Assembly: GCF_002968335.2 (NCBI RefSeq)
Contig: NZ_CP134398.1
Span: 3,534,001-3,598,000, forward strand
Source: Mycobacterium sp. ITM-2016-00316
GTDB lineage: Bacteria; Actinomycetota; Actinomycetes; Mycobacteriales; Mycobacteriaceae
DNA length: 64,000 nucleotides
Direction of reading: 5' to 3'
In this document: positions 7,876-16,116 of the stretch, piece by piece
How the letters are laid out: each line of letters starts with the position of its first letter
Position numbering within the stretch: the first letter of the stretch is position 1
Program-made: the position numbers and the translations under genes
The notes under the pieces: model-generated
Database searches by the model: none
Told to the model about the DNA's origin: nothing
Seen by the model: only the letters and a program-made list of their open reading frames with translations

Positions 7876-7896
7876 GCCCCGCCTCCCCGGCGGGGC
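7876..7896 (+). terminator. Hairpin after haemophore gene
   Basis: Perfect 8-bp inverted repeat GCCCCGCC/GGCGGGGC with a 5-nt loop, 18 nt past the stop codon at 7857. There is no T-tract, which is usual for mycobacterial terminators. It separates the haemophore gene from the response regulator. Confidence 0.5.
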
Positions 7897-7956
7897 GCCG
7901 TCGCCGAACGCAACAACCTCACGGCGACCAAACGTGCTCGCAGGCACCATGGTGGG

Positions 7957-8613
7957 GTGCGAATACTCGTGGTGGAGGACGAACACCTCCTCGCCGACGC
8001 CGTCGCCGACGGTTTACGCAGGCACGCCATGGCAGTCGACGTGGTCTACGACGGAGCCATGGCGCTGGAATACGCCACCGTCAACGACTACGACGTCGTG
8101 ATACTCGACCGCGATCTGCCGGTGCTGTCCGGCGACACCGTCTGCACCAGGCTGACAGAAGGCGGAGGAACTGCTCGCATCCTGATGCTCACGGCCGCGG
8201 GGACGGTGGCCGACCGGGTCGCCGGCCTCGGCCTGGGCGCGGACGACTACCTCTACAAACCGTTCGCCTTCGCCGAACTGGTTGCGCGCGTGCAGGCGCT
8301 CGCCCGGCGATCACGAGCCGCGAGTCCACCCGTTTTGGAGCGTGGCGGCATCCGACTCGATCCCCATCAACGCACGGTGACCCGTGATGGTGTGCCAATA
8401 GCACTGTCACGCAAGGAGTTTTCTGTGCTCGCCGAACTGTTGCTGGCCGACGGCGGAGTGGTGTCGGCCGAGCAGCTGCTGGAGAAAGCATGGGATGAGC
8501 ACGCCGACCCGTTCACCGGTGTGGTGCGATACACGATCATGATGGTGCGTCGTAAGCTCGGGGACCCTTCGGTGATCGACACCGAGCCCGGCGTCGGGTA
8601 CCGGCTGAGATGA
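7957..8613 (+). CDS. OmpR-family response regulator
   Basis: A 218-residue DNA-binding regulator starting at GTG 7957. The receiver domain (1-120) has the acidic pocket EDE near residue 8, the phospho-acceptor Asp in VVILDRDLP, a Thr in MLTAAG and the Lys in LYKPF. The C-terminal winged helix (about 125-218) ends in GVGYRLR, typical of OmpR/PhoB members. Its stop overlaps the kinase start by 4 nt, so the pair is translationally coupled. Likely targets include neighbouring envelope or haem genes, but no operator was identified. Confidence 0.9.
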   Translation: MRILVVEDEHLLADAVADGLRRHAMAVDVVYDGAMALEYATVNDYDVVILDRDLPVLSGDTVCTRLTEGGGTARILMLTAAGTVADRVAGLGLGADDYLYKPFAFAELVARVQALARRSRAASPPVLERGGIRLDPHQRTVTRDGVPIALSRKEFSVLAELLLADGGVVSAEQLLEKAWDEHADPFTGVVRYTIMMVRRKLGDPSVIDTEPGVGYRLR

Positions 8614-9752
8614 AGATCCGGACCCGTCTCACCGTGCTCTACGCGGGCGCGCTGTTCCTGGCCGGCGCCCTGCTGATCGGGCTGATCTACTTCTATCTGG
8701 AACAGTCTCTGGACCATCGTCCCGGCACGGCTCTGCAGGCAACCATCCGCGACTTCGCCGAACAGCGCGGCGGGCGCAGTTTCCCGCGTCTGGACAACCT
8801 GCTGACCACGGTGACCAATCAAGCCGAGCAGCAGCGGCAGGCGCTCATGCACGGCATGCTGCGCTGGTCACTGACCGCTCTCGTGGTGGTCAGCGTGCTC
8901 GCATGCGGCGCAGGGTGGCTGCTGGCAGGCCGGGCACTGCACCCACTGCAAGAGGTCACGGCCACCGCACGACGCGTCGCCGGGCGCAGCCTGCACGAGC
9001 GGATCGCGCTGCACGGACCTGACGACGAAATCAAGGAACTCGCCGACACCTTCGACGCCATGCTCGAACGCCTTGACCGCGCGTTCGACAGCCAGCACCG
9101 CTTCGTGGCCAACGCATCCCACGAACTGCGCACGCCGCTGACCATCAACCGCACCCTCATCGAGGTCGCGCTGGAGGATCCTGACACTCCGGACTCGACC
9201 CGCAGACTCGGCGAGACGCTGCTCGCGGTGAATCAGCGTCAGGAGCGTCTCATCGACGGCCTGCTGGTGCTGGCCGGCAGCGATCAGCAACTGCAGACAC
9301 CCGAGCTCGTCGATCTCGCCGAGGTCGCGCGTCGTGCGCTCCGGGCTGCCGAACCAGCGGCTCACAGCGCCGGCGTCGAACTGCGAATCAGCCTGGATCC
9401 CTGCGTCGTTCGAGGTGATCCCGCGCTACTCGAGCGACTCGTCGGCAACCTCGTCGACAATGCGATCCGCTACAACGTCGAGGACGGATGGGTGGATGTC
9501 AGCGTGAGCCTCCGCGGCGGACTGGCCGTGCTTTCCGTGCAGAACACCGGCCCGGTTGTCGGCCCGACCGACGTGGATGGGCTGTTCGAACCATTTCGCC
9601 GGCTGACACGCACCGCGACGAGCGCGGGCGGCACCGGGCTGGGACTGTCCATCGTGCGCTCGGTCGCCAATGCCCATGGAGGGCACGTGCGAGCCTCGTC
9701 GCGCCCCGACGGTGGGCTGATCGTGCAGGTCACGCTACCGCTCGCCTCGTGA
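8610..9752 (+). CDS. Sensor histidine kinase, HAMP/HisKA type
   Basis: A 380-residue membrane kinase: transmembrane helix at about 9-30, a short extracytoplasmic segment (about 31-80), a second helix (about 85-107), HAMP, H-box SHELRTPLTINRT (phospho-acceptor His near 171), then N-box (GNLVDNAIRYN) and G-box (GGTGLGLSIV) of the ATPase domain. It phosphorylates the coupled regulator encoded just upstream. The small external loop of about 50 residues suggests an envelope or membrane-near signal. A perfect hairpin follows at 9767. Confidence 0.9.
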   Translation: MKIRTRLTVLYAGALFLAGALLIGLIYFYLEQSLDHRPGTALQATIRDFAEQRGGRSFPRLDNLLTTVTNQAEQQRQALMHGMLRWSLTALVVVSVLACGAGWLLAGRALHPLQEVTATARRVAGRSLHERIALHGPDDEIKELADTFDAMLERLDRAFDSQHRFVANASHELRTPLTINRTLIEVALEDPDTPDSTRRLGETLLAVNQRQERLIDGLLVLAGSDQQLQTPELVDLAEVARRALRAAEPAAHSAGVELRISLDPCVVRGDPALLERLVGNLVDNAIRYNVEDGWVDVSVSLRGGLAVLSVQNTGPVVGPTDVDGLFEPFRRLTRTATSAGGTGLGLSIVRSVANAHGGHVRASSRPDGGLIVQVTLPLAS

Positions 9753-9766
9753 CCGACTCCAGACGC

Positions 9767-9812
9767 GGATCTGCCGCTGTGGGAATGTCCGAGTTCCCAC
9801 AGCGGCAGATCC
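9767..9812. terminator. Bidirectional terminator
   Basis: A perfect 19-bp inverted repeat (5' arm 9767-9785, loop TGTCCGAG at 9786-9793, 3' arm 9794-9812) sits between the stop codons of two convergent genes, the sensor kinase (stop at 9752) and the glycoside hydrolase (stop at 9832). Its position and symmetry mean it can serve both transcripts. Confidence 0.8.
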
Positions 9813-9831
9813 TCTCGCCCCCTCCCGAGTC

Positions 9832-11820
9832 TTAGCGGTCACCGCCCGAGGGTGACCCGGCAGAGGCGCGCTGGCGGGTGGGCGCGGACCCGCCCTGGCC
9901 GCTTTCGCTGTTGGCCCGCGCCGCGACGCGCGGTCCCCGCGGTGTCCGCGTGCTCAGCGTCTGGCGCGCCTTCAGGTTGGGCACCGCGACCTTCCGGACC
10001 TCGGGGCCCACGGTGTCCGCGCTCTCCGCGACCGCGAGGTCGTGGTTGCCGGCCAGGGGCTTATCGGTTGCCTCGGATCCTTCGGTGACCGTGTCGTTCA
10101 CCGTCTCGGTGGATTCCGTGGATTCCTCGGCCGGTGCGGTCACCGTCTCCTCGGAGTCGGTCACCTCCCCGACCGGGGCCTCCTCGGTGACCGGCAGCTC
10201 CTCGGTGACCGGCACCTCGACGACGGGCAGCTCCTCGGCGACCGGCGCCTCGGCGACCGGCAGCTCCTCGGTGACCGCTTCCCCGCCGGTGGCCTGCTGA
10301 ACCTGCTGCACCGATTGCACTGCCTCAGAGCCGGTTTCGACAGCCTCGCCGGGTTCGGTCACGACTTCCTCGACGCCTTCGGCACTCTCGACAGGCTCCT
10401 GCAGCCCCTCGACCCCGGCGCTCGCGGTCCTGGCGCTCAGCGCCGTGGTCTTCGCCGTCGTCGGCTTCTTGCCGAACAGGCCGCCGAGCAGGTTGGAGAA
10501 GATGGAACCGAAGGCGGTGAACAGGTTCGGGAACACGTTGAACATTCCGCTGAAGGCCTGCGAGATCGCCTTGAAGAAGGCCGCCACCGGGTTGGTCGGG
10601 GGCGCTCCCGCTCCCGGGCCCGGGTTCGTGCCCGGGTCGGTGCCGGGGTCGGTCGGCGGCTTGGTCAGGAAGGCGATGAGCTCCTTGATGACCTGGCCCA
10701 CCGGCTTCATGGTGCCGTCCGGCCGGAAGATGCCGAGGTTGGCCTCATCGTTGTTGGTGGGCGGATTCAGCCAGTCCTTGATGGTGTACAGGAAGATCGG
10801 GCCGGCACCCTGCATGGTCTGCCAGAACTCGATGAGGTCACGGACGAACGCGGCCTGGGTGGCCTCGGACACCTTGTTGGTCGGCAGGCCGTACTCGGTG
10901 ATCCAGATCTTGACCTGCTCCTGGCCTTCCTCGAGGAAGGAGTCCATCATTTCGCGGATCTTGTTCAGCTGGTAGAGCGGCATGCCCTCTTTCCACGCCA
11001 GGTCCTCGCCGACGGAGAACTTCCATTCGAAGTTGTAGGGATGGAAGGACAGCGCGTCGAAGTAGCCGTGGGCGCCGGCTTCGTACATCTGACGGACGAA
11101 GTCCACCGGATTCATCGTCAGGCCGGGCCAGGTCTTACCCGCACCGACAACGCCGCCGATGACGGTGATATCGCTGCCGATCTGCGCCGCGGCCTGCTTG
11201 AGCGCCGTGTAGGTCTTCTTCAGCATTTCCGTGTACGCGGCCGGGTCGAGGGTGTTCCAGAACTGGATGGAGTTGGGTTCGTTCCACACCTCGTAGGCCG
11301 AGATCTTGTCGCCGTAGCGCAGCGCGACGGACTTCGCGAAGGCGGCGAACCGGTCGAAGTTGGTCGGCTGACCGTTGATGGGGGTGCTGTTCGTGGCCCA
11401 CATGGGGGTCGAGTTGAGCACCCCGAGGATGCCCATTCCGCGCTCGGCGGCGGCGTTGACCACCTTGTCGAGCTGGTCCCACCGGGGTGCGCCGAGACCG
11501 AACGGGGTGTCCGGGTGCAGGGGCTGCACACCCGCCCACGGCACCATGATCCGGACATTGGTCACCCCGAGTGACTGCATGAGGTCCAACCTGGCGTTTA
11601 TCTCCTCCAGGGATGCCGAGAGGTACAGCTCGGAATCGGCGATGCCGATCGTGGATGGAGCCTCGTCAATCTGCGCGACCTGCATCACGTTGTATGACCG
11701 CTGCTTGGTCAGTGGCAAGACCTGTTGGGTTGCGGTAGCCGCAAAAAGTGAGGCAGCAACCAAAGCGATCATTCCTCGGACGGCAACGCGGCGGATGGGT
11801 TTACGCATCTGATCCCACAT
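9832..11820 (-). CDS. Secreted glycoside hydrolase with acidic repeat tail
   Basis: A 662-residue exported protein. The signal sequence lies within residues 1-35 (MIALVAASLFAATATQ). The catalytic TIM barrel (about 50-385) carries the clan GH-A signature: AYEVWNEPN with the acid/base Glu and IWITEYGLP with the nucleophile Glu, most like GH5/GH39 cellulase or xylosidase relatives. A Pro/Gly linker (PGTDPGTNPGPG) follows, then a hydrophobic helix region and a long Glu-rich tail with imperfect EELPV-VEVPV repeats (about 530-580), likely unfolded and extracellular. Start alternatives are ATG 11820 and 11808. The target glycan is not evident; host plant polymers or the cell's own envelope are both possible. 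Confidence 0.85.
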   Translation of the reverse strand: MWDQMRKPIRRVAVRGMIALVAASLFAATATQQVLPLTKQRSYNVMQVAQIDEAPSTIGIADSELYLSASLEEINARLDLMQSLGVTNVRIMVPWAGVQPLHPDTPFGLGAPRWDQLDKVVNAAAERGMGILGVLNSTPMWATNSTPINGQPTNFDRFAAFAKSVALRYGDKISAYEVWNEPNSIQFWNTLDPAAYTEMLKKTYTALKQAAAQIGSDITVIGGVVGAGKTWPGLTMNPVDFVRQMYEAGAHGYFDALSFHPYNFEWKFSVGEDLAWKEGMPLYQLNKIREMMDSFLEEGQEQVKIWITEYGLPTNKVSEATQAAFVRDLIEFWQTMQGAGPIFLYTIKDWLNPPTNNDEANLGIFRPDGTMKPVGQVIKELIAFLTKPPTDPGTDPGTNPGPGAGAPPTNPVAAFFKAISQAFSGMFNVFPNLFTAFGSIFSNLLGGLFGKKPTTAKTTALSARTASAGVEGLQEPVESAEGVEEVVTEPGEAVETGSEAVQSVQQVQQATGGEAVTEELPVAEAPVAEELPVVEVPVTEELPVTEEAPVGEVTDSEETVTAPAEESTESTETVNDTVTEGSEATDKPLAGNHDLAVAESADTVGPEVRKVAVPNLKARQTLSTRTPRGPRVAARANSESGQGGSAPTRQRASAGSPSGGDR

Positions 11821-12061
11821 GGCGACTTCCCCTCTAACGGCGCAGGTTCGGACATTGACCTCGCACTCTGCTTGAAATTAACCCATGCGACAGCAAATTG
11901 CGAAACTTACTCGAAAGTACTGTTTAGACCCATTTTGTTACGCGCCATTAGCCATTTCTAGCAAACTCGTGTCAGGGACTGTTGAATTCGGATTGAGACG
12001 GTTCAATGCGGAACTGGCAAAGAATTGCCGGAACAAGATCGGGATCGAACCGAGACCGGCC

Positions 12062-12077
12062 TGTGACATGAGTCACA
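12062..12077. promoter_or_regulatory. CRP (cAMP receptor protein) binding site
   Basis: TGTGACATGAGTCACA is a perfect match to the CRP consensus TGTGA-N6-TCACA used by mycobacterial Crp, and the symmetry extends one more base each side. It lies about 145 bp before the cyclase start and about 240 bp before the hydrolase start, so it could control either gene. Confidence 0.7.
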
Positions 12078-12143
12078 GCAGTTTGCTGACGGGAGCACGG
12101 ATTTCGCGCCGACGGTTCAAGATCACGACACGCCGGGGGTTTG

Positions 12144-12177
12144 GTTAGCGAATATTGACGCAATCGTTAGCTAATAT
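12144..12177. repeat. Two 12-bp direct repeats, 22-bp spacing
   Basis: GTTAGCGAATAT (12144-12155) and GTTAGCTAATAT (12166-12177) differ by one base and start 22 bp apart, two helical turns, so a dimeric or tandem regulator could bind one face. They lie 45-80 bp upstream of the cyclase start. Confidence 0.5.
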
Positions 12178-12184
12178 GTCGCCC

Positions 12185-12204
12185 TGTCCACCGATCGGTG
12201 GACA
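12185..12204. promoter_or_regulatory. Perfect 20-bp palindrome before the cyclase start
   Basis: The half-site TGTCCACCGA is followed directly by its exact reverse complement. It ends 18 bp before the TTG start at 12223, where a bound repressor, or an RNA hairpin in the leader, would block expression. It looks like a TetR-type operator; no cognate regulator gene is adjacent. Confidence 0.55.
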
Positions 12205-12222
12205 TGACGCATCCGTCAATTT

Positions 12223-13575
12223 TTGGACAAGCGCTGCCCGTCGCGCGCGCAGATCCACAAAATCGAGCCCTTCGGCCCGGGGGTCCGGAGGTACGCTCCG
12301 TTGGTGGCTGTCACGGGGCCCCGCGGGTGCCTGCCCGACCTTCCGGAAGGGCGTCGGGACTACTCGGATGCGGCCAGTAGGCGACGCGCAACACTGATCA
12401 TCAGCACCCGGATTGCGGCCGGAATAGTGGCCATCTACGGCATCGCGGAGCTGATCCTGATACCGGAAGTACCGCATATCGGGGTGATAAATCTCGCCAG
12501 CGCAGCGGTTTTCATGGCCACTCCGCTGCTCTACAGATTCGGTCCGCTGGTCGCCGCGACGGCGTTCGTCATCGCCGCGTACCTCTTCACCGTCTATGTC
12601 TGCAGCCAGCTCGGCACCGACAGCGGTCTGCAGTTCTACTTCTTCGTGGGCGCGGCCCTGATCATCCTCGTGATCGGCAGCGACCACATGATCATTGCGT
12701 CGGTGCTGGCCGCCTCCGGGGCCGTGCTGGCGGTGGCGCTCGAATGGCTCATCCCCCGCAATACCGGGGTGTATTCGGAGTCCGCCATGCGGATCAGCTT
12801 CGGCGTCACGGTGGCCGCAGCAAGCCTGATGATGATCATCGTGGTCGGGTCGGCGATGCGCCGGATCGACCATGCCGAAAGTGCGCTGAAGCAGGAATTC
12901 GCCAAATCCGAGGCGCTGCTCGCCAACATCCTTCCGGAGAGCATTGCCACCCGGCTCAAGGATCGCGACGACTCGATCATCGCCGACGGGTATGACGACG
13001 CCTCGATCCTGTTCGCCGATATCGCCGGCTACACCCAACGCGCCAGTGACACTGACCCCGCTGACCTGGTGTTGTTCCTCAATCAGCTCTACACCGACTT
13101 CGACCGGTTGGTCGACCGGCACGGGCTGGAGAAGATCAAGACCAGTGGGGATTCCTACATGGTGGTCAGCGGGGTGCCCAATCCCCGCACCGATCACCTG
13201 GAGTCCCTGGCCTGCCTGGCTCTCGACATGGCCCATGCCGTCGCCGGGCTGCGTGATCAGCAGGGCCGCGAGGTGCCGCTGCGGATCGGCATCGCGGCCG
13301 GACCCGTGGTGGCCGGCGTGGTCGGCTCACGCAAGTTCTTCTACGACGTCTGGGGTGATGCGGTCAATGTGGCCTCTCGGATGGAGAGCACGGACGTGGA
13401 GGGCCGCATTCAGGTCCCCCAGGACGTCTATGACCGCATCAACGGCAGTTATCTGTTCGAGGAGCGCGGCGACGTCGACGTGAAGGGCAAGGGACCCATA
13501 CACACCTGGTATCTCGTCGGCCGTAAGCCGGCCGAGCTCAGCGCCGGGTTCACACCTTGCGGTTCTCCGAACTGA
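12223..13575 (+). CDS. cya: Membrane adenylate cyclase, class III (Rv1625c-like)
   Basis: A 450-residue enzyme closely resembling M. tuberculosis Rv1625c (Cya). Six hydrophobic helices (about 59-210) lead into a cyclase homology domain. All active-site residues of the homodimeric class are visible: metal Asp in LFADIAGYT, the adenine-specifying Lys and second metal Asp in EKIKTSGDSYM, Asp in YDVWGDAVN, and the transition-state Asn and Arg in NVASRMES. It makes cAMP from ATP. The start is uncertain: TTG 12223 gives a length like Rv1625c, with GTG 12304 as an alternative. A CRP box and two operator-like elements lie upstream. Its 3' end overlaps the convergent dps gene by 26 nt. Confidence 0.9.
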   Translation: MDKRCPSRAQIHKIEPFGPGVRRYAPLVAVTGPRGCLPDLPEGRRDYSDAASRRRATLIISTRIAAGIVAIYGIAELILIPEVPHIGVINLASAAVFMATPLLYRFGPLVAATAFVIAAYLFTVYVCSQLGTDSGLQFYFFVGAALIILVIGSDHMIIASVLAASGAVLAVALEWLIPRNTGVYSESAMRISFGVTVAAASLMMIIVVGSAMRRIDHAESALKQEFAKSEALLANILPESIATRLKDRDDSIIADGYDDASILFADIAGYTQRASDTDPADLVLFLNQLYTDFDRLVDRHGLEKIKTSGDSYMVVSGVPNPRTDHLESLACLALDMAHAVAGLRDQQGREVPLRIGIAAGPVVAGVVGSRKFFYDVWGDAVNVASRMESTDVEGRIQVPQDVYDRINGSYLFEERGDVDVKGKGPIHTWYLVGRKPAELSAGFTPCGSPN

Positions 13576-14053
13576 TCAGCCAGCCCAGCTTCTCCAGCCC
13601 GTCGATCAGTTGGTGCAGGATGTCGGCGGTGGTGGGATCCTCGGCATCCACCGCGCCGTGTACCCCGCGCAGGGTGTCGACGGTCGCGTAGATCCGGGTG
13701 GAGATCAGATCCACCACTTCGGCGGTGCCGTGCTCGTACGGCGGGAACTGGGGCAGCGTGGTCTCGGCGGCCACGGTGTCGGTGCGGCCGTCTGGCGTCG
13801 CGCGCAGGGCACGAATCCGCTCGGCGACGGTATCGCTGGCCGCCCGGGCGAAATCGACCAGTTCGTCGAGTTGCAGATGCAGATCGCGGAAGTTGGTCCC
13901 GACGACGTTCCAATGGGCCTGCTTGCCCTGCAGGTGCAGTTCGATCACGTCGACCAGGACCTGCTGCAGACTCGCTTGCAACTCCGGCGAGGCCTGGAAG
14001 CCCTGGACATCGGTATCGGTGCGACGCTTGCCAGCTGTGAGTGAGGTAGTCAT
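13550..14053 (-). CDS. dps: Dps-family DNA-protecting ferritin-like protein
   Basis: A 167-residue protein from ATG 14053 (an earlier start at 14071 is less likely). The Dps ferroxidase signature is present: QGKQAHWNVVG and the following LHLQLDELVDFARAASD, which supply the inter-subunit iron ligands His, His, Asp and Glu. It resembles mycobacterial Dps2 over its full length, including the C-terminal LISSENRKV. The protein forms a 12-mer that oxidises and stores iron and shields DNA in stationary phase or oxidative stress. Its basic N-terminus (AGKRRTD) could bind DNA. It is transcribed toward the cyclase gene. Confidence 0.9.
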   Translation of the reverse strand: MTTSLTAGKRRTDTDVQGFQASPELQASLQQVLVDVIELHLQGKQAHWNVVGTNFRDLHLQLDELVDFARAASDTVAERIRALRATPDGRTDTVAAETTLPQFPPYEHGTAEVVDLISTRIYATVDTLRGVHGAVDAEDPTTADILHQLIDGLEKLGWLISSENRKV

Positions 14054-14092
14054 GCTCAGTCCAACCACCAATTTTCTGGAATCATTCCAGAA

Positions 14093-16051
14093 TCAGGGTT
14101 CTTGTCGCTGCTGATCCTGCTGGGTGAGCAGCCGGGCATACCCGGCGCCCATACCCAGCAGCACGAGCCCGACGACGATGAACACCGCCACCCGGAAGAT
14201 GCCGTCCAGCGTGCCGAGGTCGAAGAGGAACAATTTGGCCACGGCGGCGGCCACCAGAGCCATACCCCCGCCGATCGGCACCGAGCGATCCGCCCGATGC
14301 AGCCGCGCGGCATATCCGAACAGACCGGCCGCCAACACGATCCAGCAGATCGTGGCGGTCATGTGCCCTGCCAGGAACCCGCCGCCCGTGCCACCGATCA
14401 GCACGCCGGCGGTCACCGTGAAGACGGTCACCGCATAGGCGATGACCACCGCCGCGACCGCCATCAGCACACGTCCGGTATCTGCGTCGCGGCGCCGGCT
14501 CAGGGACCAGGTCTGCGCCAACGCGTACAACGTGAGCAGCACGCTGGAGACGAGCACCGAGACCGCCTCGGTGGTGGCCATGACCGTGGCGGTGGTCAGT
14601 GTCTGCGGTGCGGCCAGTGCCAGAAAGTAGAGGCTGCCGATGGCGCCGAAGCCCAGGGCCGCGCACTGCGCAGGAACACTGTGCCGTCCGGCGACGGCGA
14701 CCACGACCGCGAGCGCCAGCAGCACCGGCCCGGCCACCTCACCATCGAAGGCGACGGCGACCGCCACCAGTGCGGCCACCGCCGATAGCGCCGACCACAC
14801 CTGCCGCACAGCCGATGTCACGCCCGGCCAGCTTCCGCTCAGCAGCACGACCGCGAGCAGCGCGCCCGCCAACGCCGCGATGATGAGGGCGGCGGGCACC
14901 CGATCGACCGCCGCGGACACCCCGAGCACGGGCAACGCGCCTGCCGCGGCGAGCAGCGCAAGACCGGTCCGGTGTGCGCTGTGCGGCAGCAGGATCAGTG
15001 CCGAACCGATGGCCAGCAGCGCCGCGATGGCGGCGGCCCCGGCCAGCCACGGGTGCTGGCTCGATCCGAAGCCGGCACCGATCAGACCGAGCAGCACCGA
15101 CCCGCTGCCCGCCGCCGTGCGGGCGGCATACATCCAGCTCCAGTCCCGGCCCAGCTGCACCGGCAGGGTCGCCGCCGAGAGCGCGAGCATGAAACCGATG
15201 AGCAGCAGCGTGATGTCGCCGACGACCACCGGCGCCAGCACCGTCAGCGGTACCAGCACGAGCAGGGCGAGGTGTTCGGAATCCCATCGGCGGGCCAGCG
15301 TCAGCCCGCCGCCGGCGATCACCGCCGAGATCACCAGTCCGGCCGCCGCAGGCAACCACAGATAGATGGTGGTGACGGCGATGACATCGATATAGGCGGT
15401 AGCGATACCAGTGGCCGCCAACGCGATTGCCCCGACGCGGCCGTCCGGCCGCGCGGACAGCCAGATGGCACCCGCGATCAGGCCCCCGGCCAACACGGCC
15501 CCGGCGGCCACCCGGACGGGCGGGGCCAGCAGACCGGCCTGCGCGGCGAGCACCACCAGCAACACGACGCCGATCAGAGTGACTGCCACCCCGACGGCGG
15601 CCAGTGCCTTGCCGATCCAGTTCTGCGAAGGCTGCTGCGGCGCCTCGGAATCGGAGGGAGCCGAGGTCGCCTGCGGCACCGCCGAAGGCCCCGGAATCCC
15701 GGCGGCGGCCGGCTGGGGAGCCGGCGCATGCTGCTGATACTGGGCGTACTGGGGGTATTGGACTTGTGGGTACTGGGCCTGGGGGTACTGGGCTTGGGGG
15801 TACTGGGCCTGGGGGTACTGGGCCTGGGGGTACTGGGCCTGGGGGTACTGGGCGTAGTACTGCTGATACTGCGCATAGGTCCACGGCAGCGGCTGCGCCG
15901 CTGGCTCGGCGGTCACCGCGGCGGCGCCGTCGCCCAGTGTGGCCGCCAGCTGCGTCAGTTCAGCCGAGGCGCGGGTCAACTGCTGCGACATCGACGCGAA
16001 GTCGGCGGACAGCCGCGCGAGCACCTGCTGTGGTTCGGTCATGCCTGACAT
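14093..16051 (-). CDS. DUF2339 multi-pass membrane protein with YPQAQ repeats
   Basis: A 652-residue protein. Residues 1-45 form a helical start; about 55-110 is a low-complexity Tyr/Pro/Gln segment with tandem YPQAQ pentapeptides; from about 145 to the end there are close to twenty transmembrane helices in the arrangement of DUF2339 proteins. The function of the family is unknown. The N-terminal repeat is cytoplasmic by charge and probably disordered. Start ATG 16051 (MSGMTEPQQ) or ATG 16042. It is downstream of dps in orientation terms but reads on the same strand with a 39-nt gap between its stop and the dps start. Confidence 0.8.
   Translation of the reverse strand: MSGMTEPQQVLARLSADFASMSQQLTRASAELTQLAATLGDGAAAVTAEPAAQPLPWTYAQYQQYYAQYPQAQYPQAQYPQAQYPQAQYPQAQYPQVQYPQYAQYQQHAPAPQPAAAGIPGPSAVPQATSAPSDSEAPQQPSQNWIGKALAAVGVAVTLIGVVLLVVLAAQAGLLAPPVRVAAGAVLAGGLIAGAIWLSARPDGRVGAIALAATGIATAYIDVIAVTTIYLWLPAAAGLVISAVIAGGGLTLARRWDSEHLALLVLVPLTVLAPVVVGDITLLLIGFMLALSAATLPVQLGRDWSWMYAARTAAGSGSVLLGLIGAGFGSSQHPWLAGAAAIAALLAIGSALILLPHSAHRTGLALLAAAGALPVLGVSAAVDRVPAALIIAALAGALLAVVLLSGSWPGVTSAVRQVWSALSAVAALVAVAVAFDGEVAGPVLLALAVVVAVAGRHSVPAQCAALGFGAIGSLYFLALAAPQTLTTATVMATTEAVSVLVSSVLLTLYALAQTWSLSRRRDADTGRVLMAVAAVVIAYAVTVFTVTAGVLIGGTGGGFLAGHMTATICWIVLAAGLFGYAARLHRADRSVPIGGGMALVAAAVAKLFLFDLGTLDGIFRVAVFIVVGLVLLGMGAGYARLLTQQDQQRQEP
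15771..15845 (-). repeat. 15-bp tandem repeat encoding YPQAQ
   Basis: Five consecutive 15-bp units (plus-strand unit TACTGGGCCTGGGGG with single changes), flanked by degenerate copies on both sides. They lie in frame inside the DUF2339 gene. Copy number in such arrays usually varies between strains by replication slippage without breaking the frame. Confidence 0.85.
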
Positions 16052-16116
16052 CGTCGCCCATGAGGGCGCCGAACGGATGAGTAGGACTACTTGTCTGGCA
16101 CGCGGGGGTCTGTGCT

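Larger units (their letters stand above)
11821..12222. other. Divergent intergenic region, AT-rich, with several operator-like sites
   Basis: This 400-bp gap separates the divergently transcribed glycoside hydrolase and adenylate cyclase genes. It is clearly more AT-rich than its surroundings from 11870 to 12180 and contains no credible gene. It holds a CRP box, a pair of 12-bp direct repeats and a 20-bp palindrome, listed separately. Confidence 0.7.

Noticed and set aside
10042..11574. Plus-strand 510-codon frame over the glycoside hydrolase
   Set aside because: The minus strand has signal peptide, NEP and TEYG catalytic motifs; the plus frame is a His/Gly/Arg-rich shadow.
12145..13236. Minus-strand frame opposite the adenylate cyclase
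   Set aside because: The cyclase active-site motifs are intact on the other strand; the antisense protein has shadow composition.
15771..15845. CRISPR-like array
   Set aside because: Units are only 15 bp, have no spacers, and encode an in-frame pentapeptide repeat.
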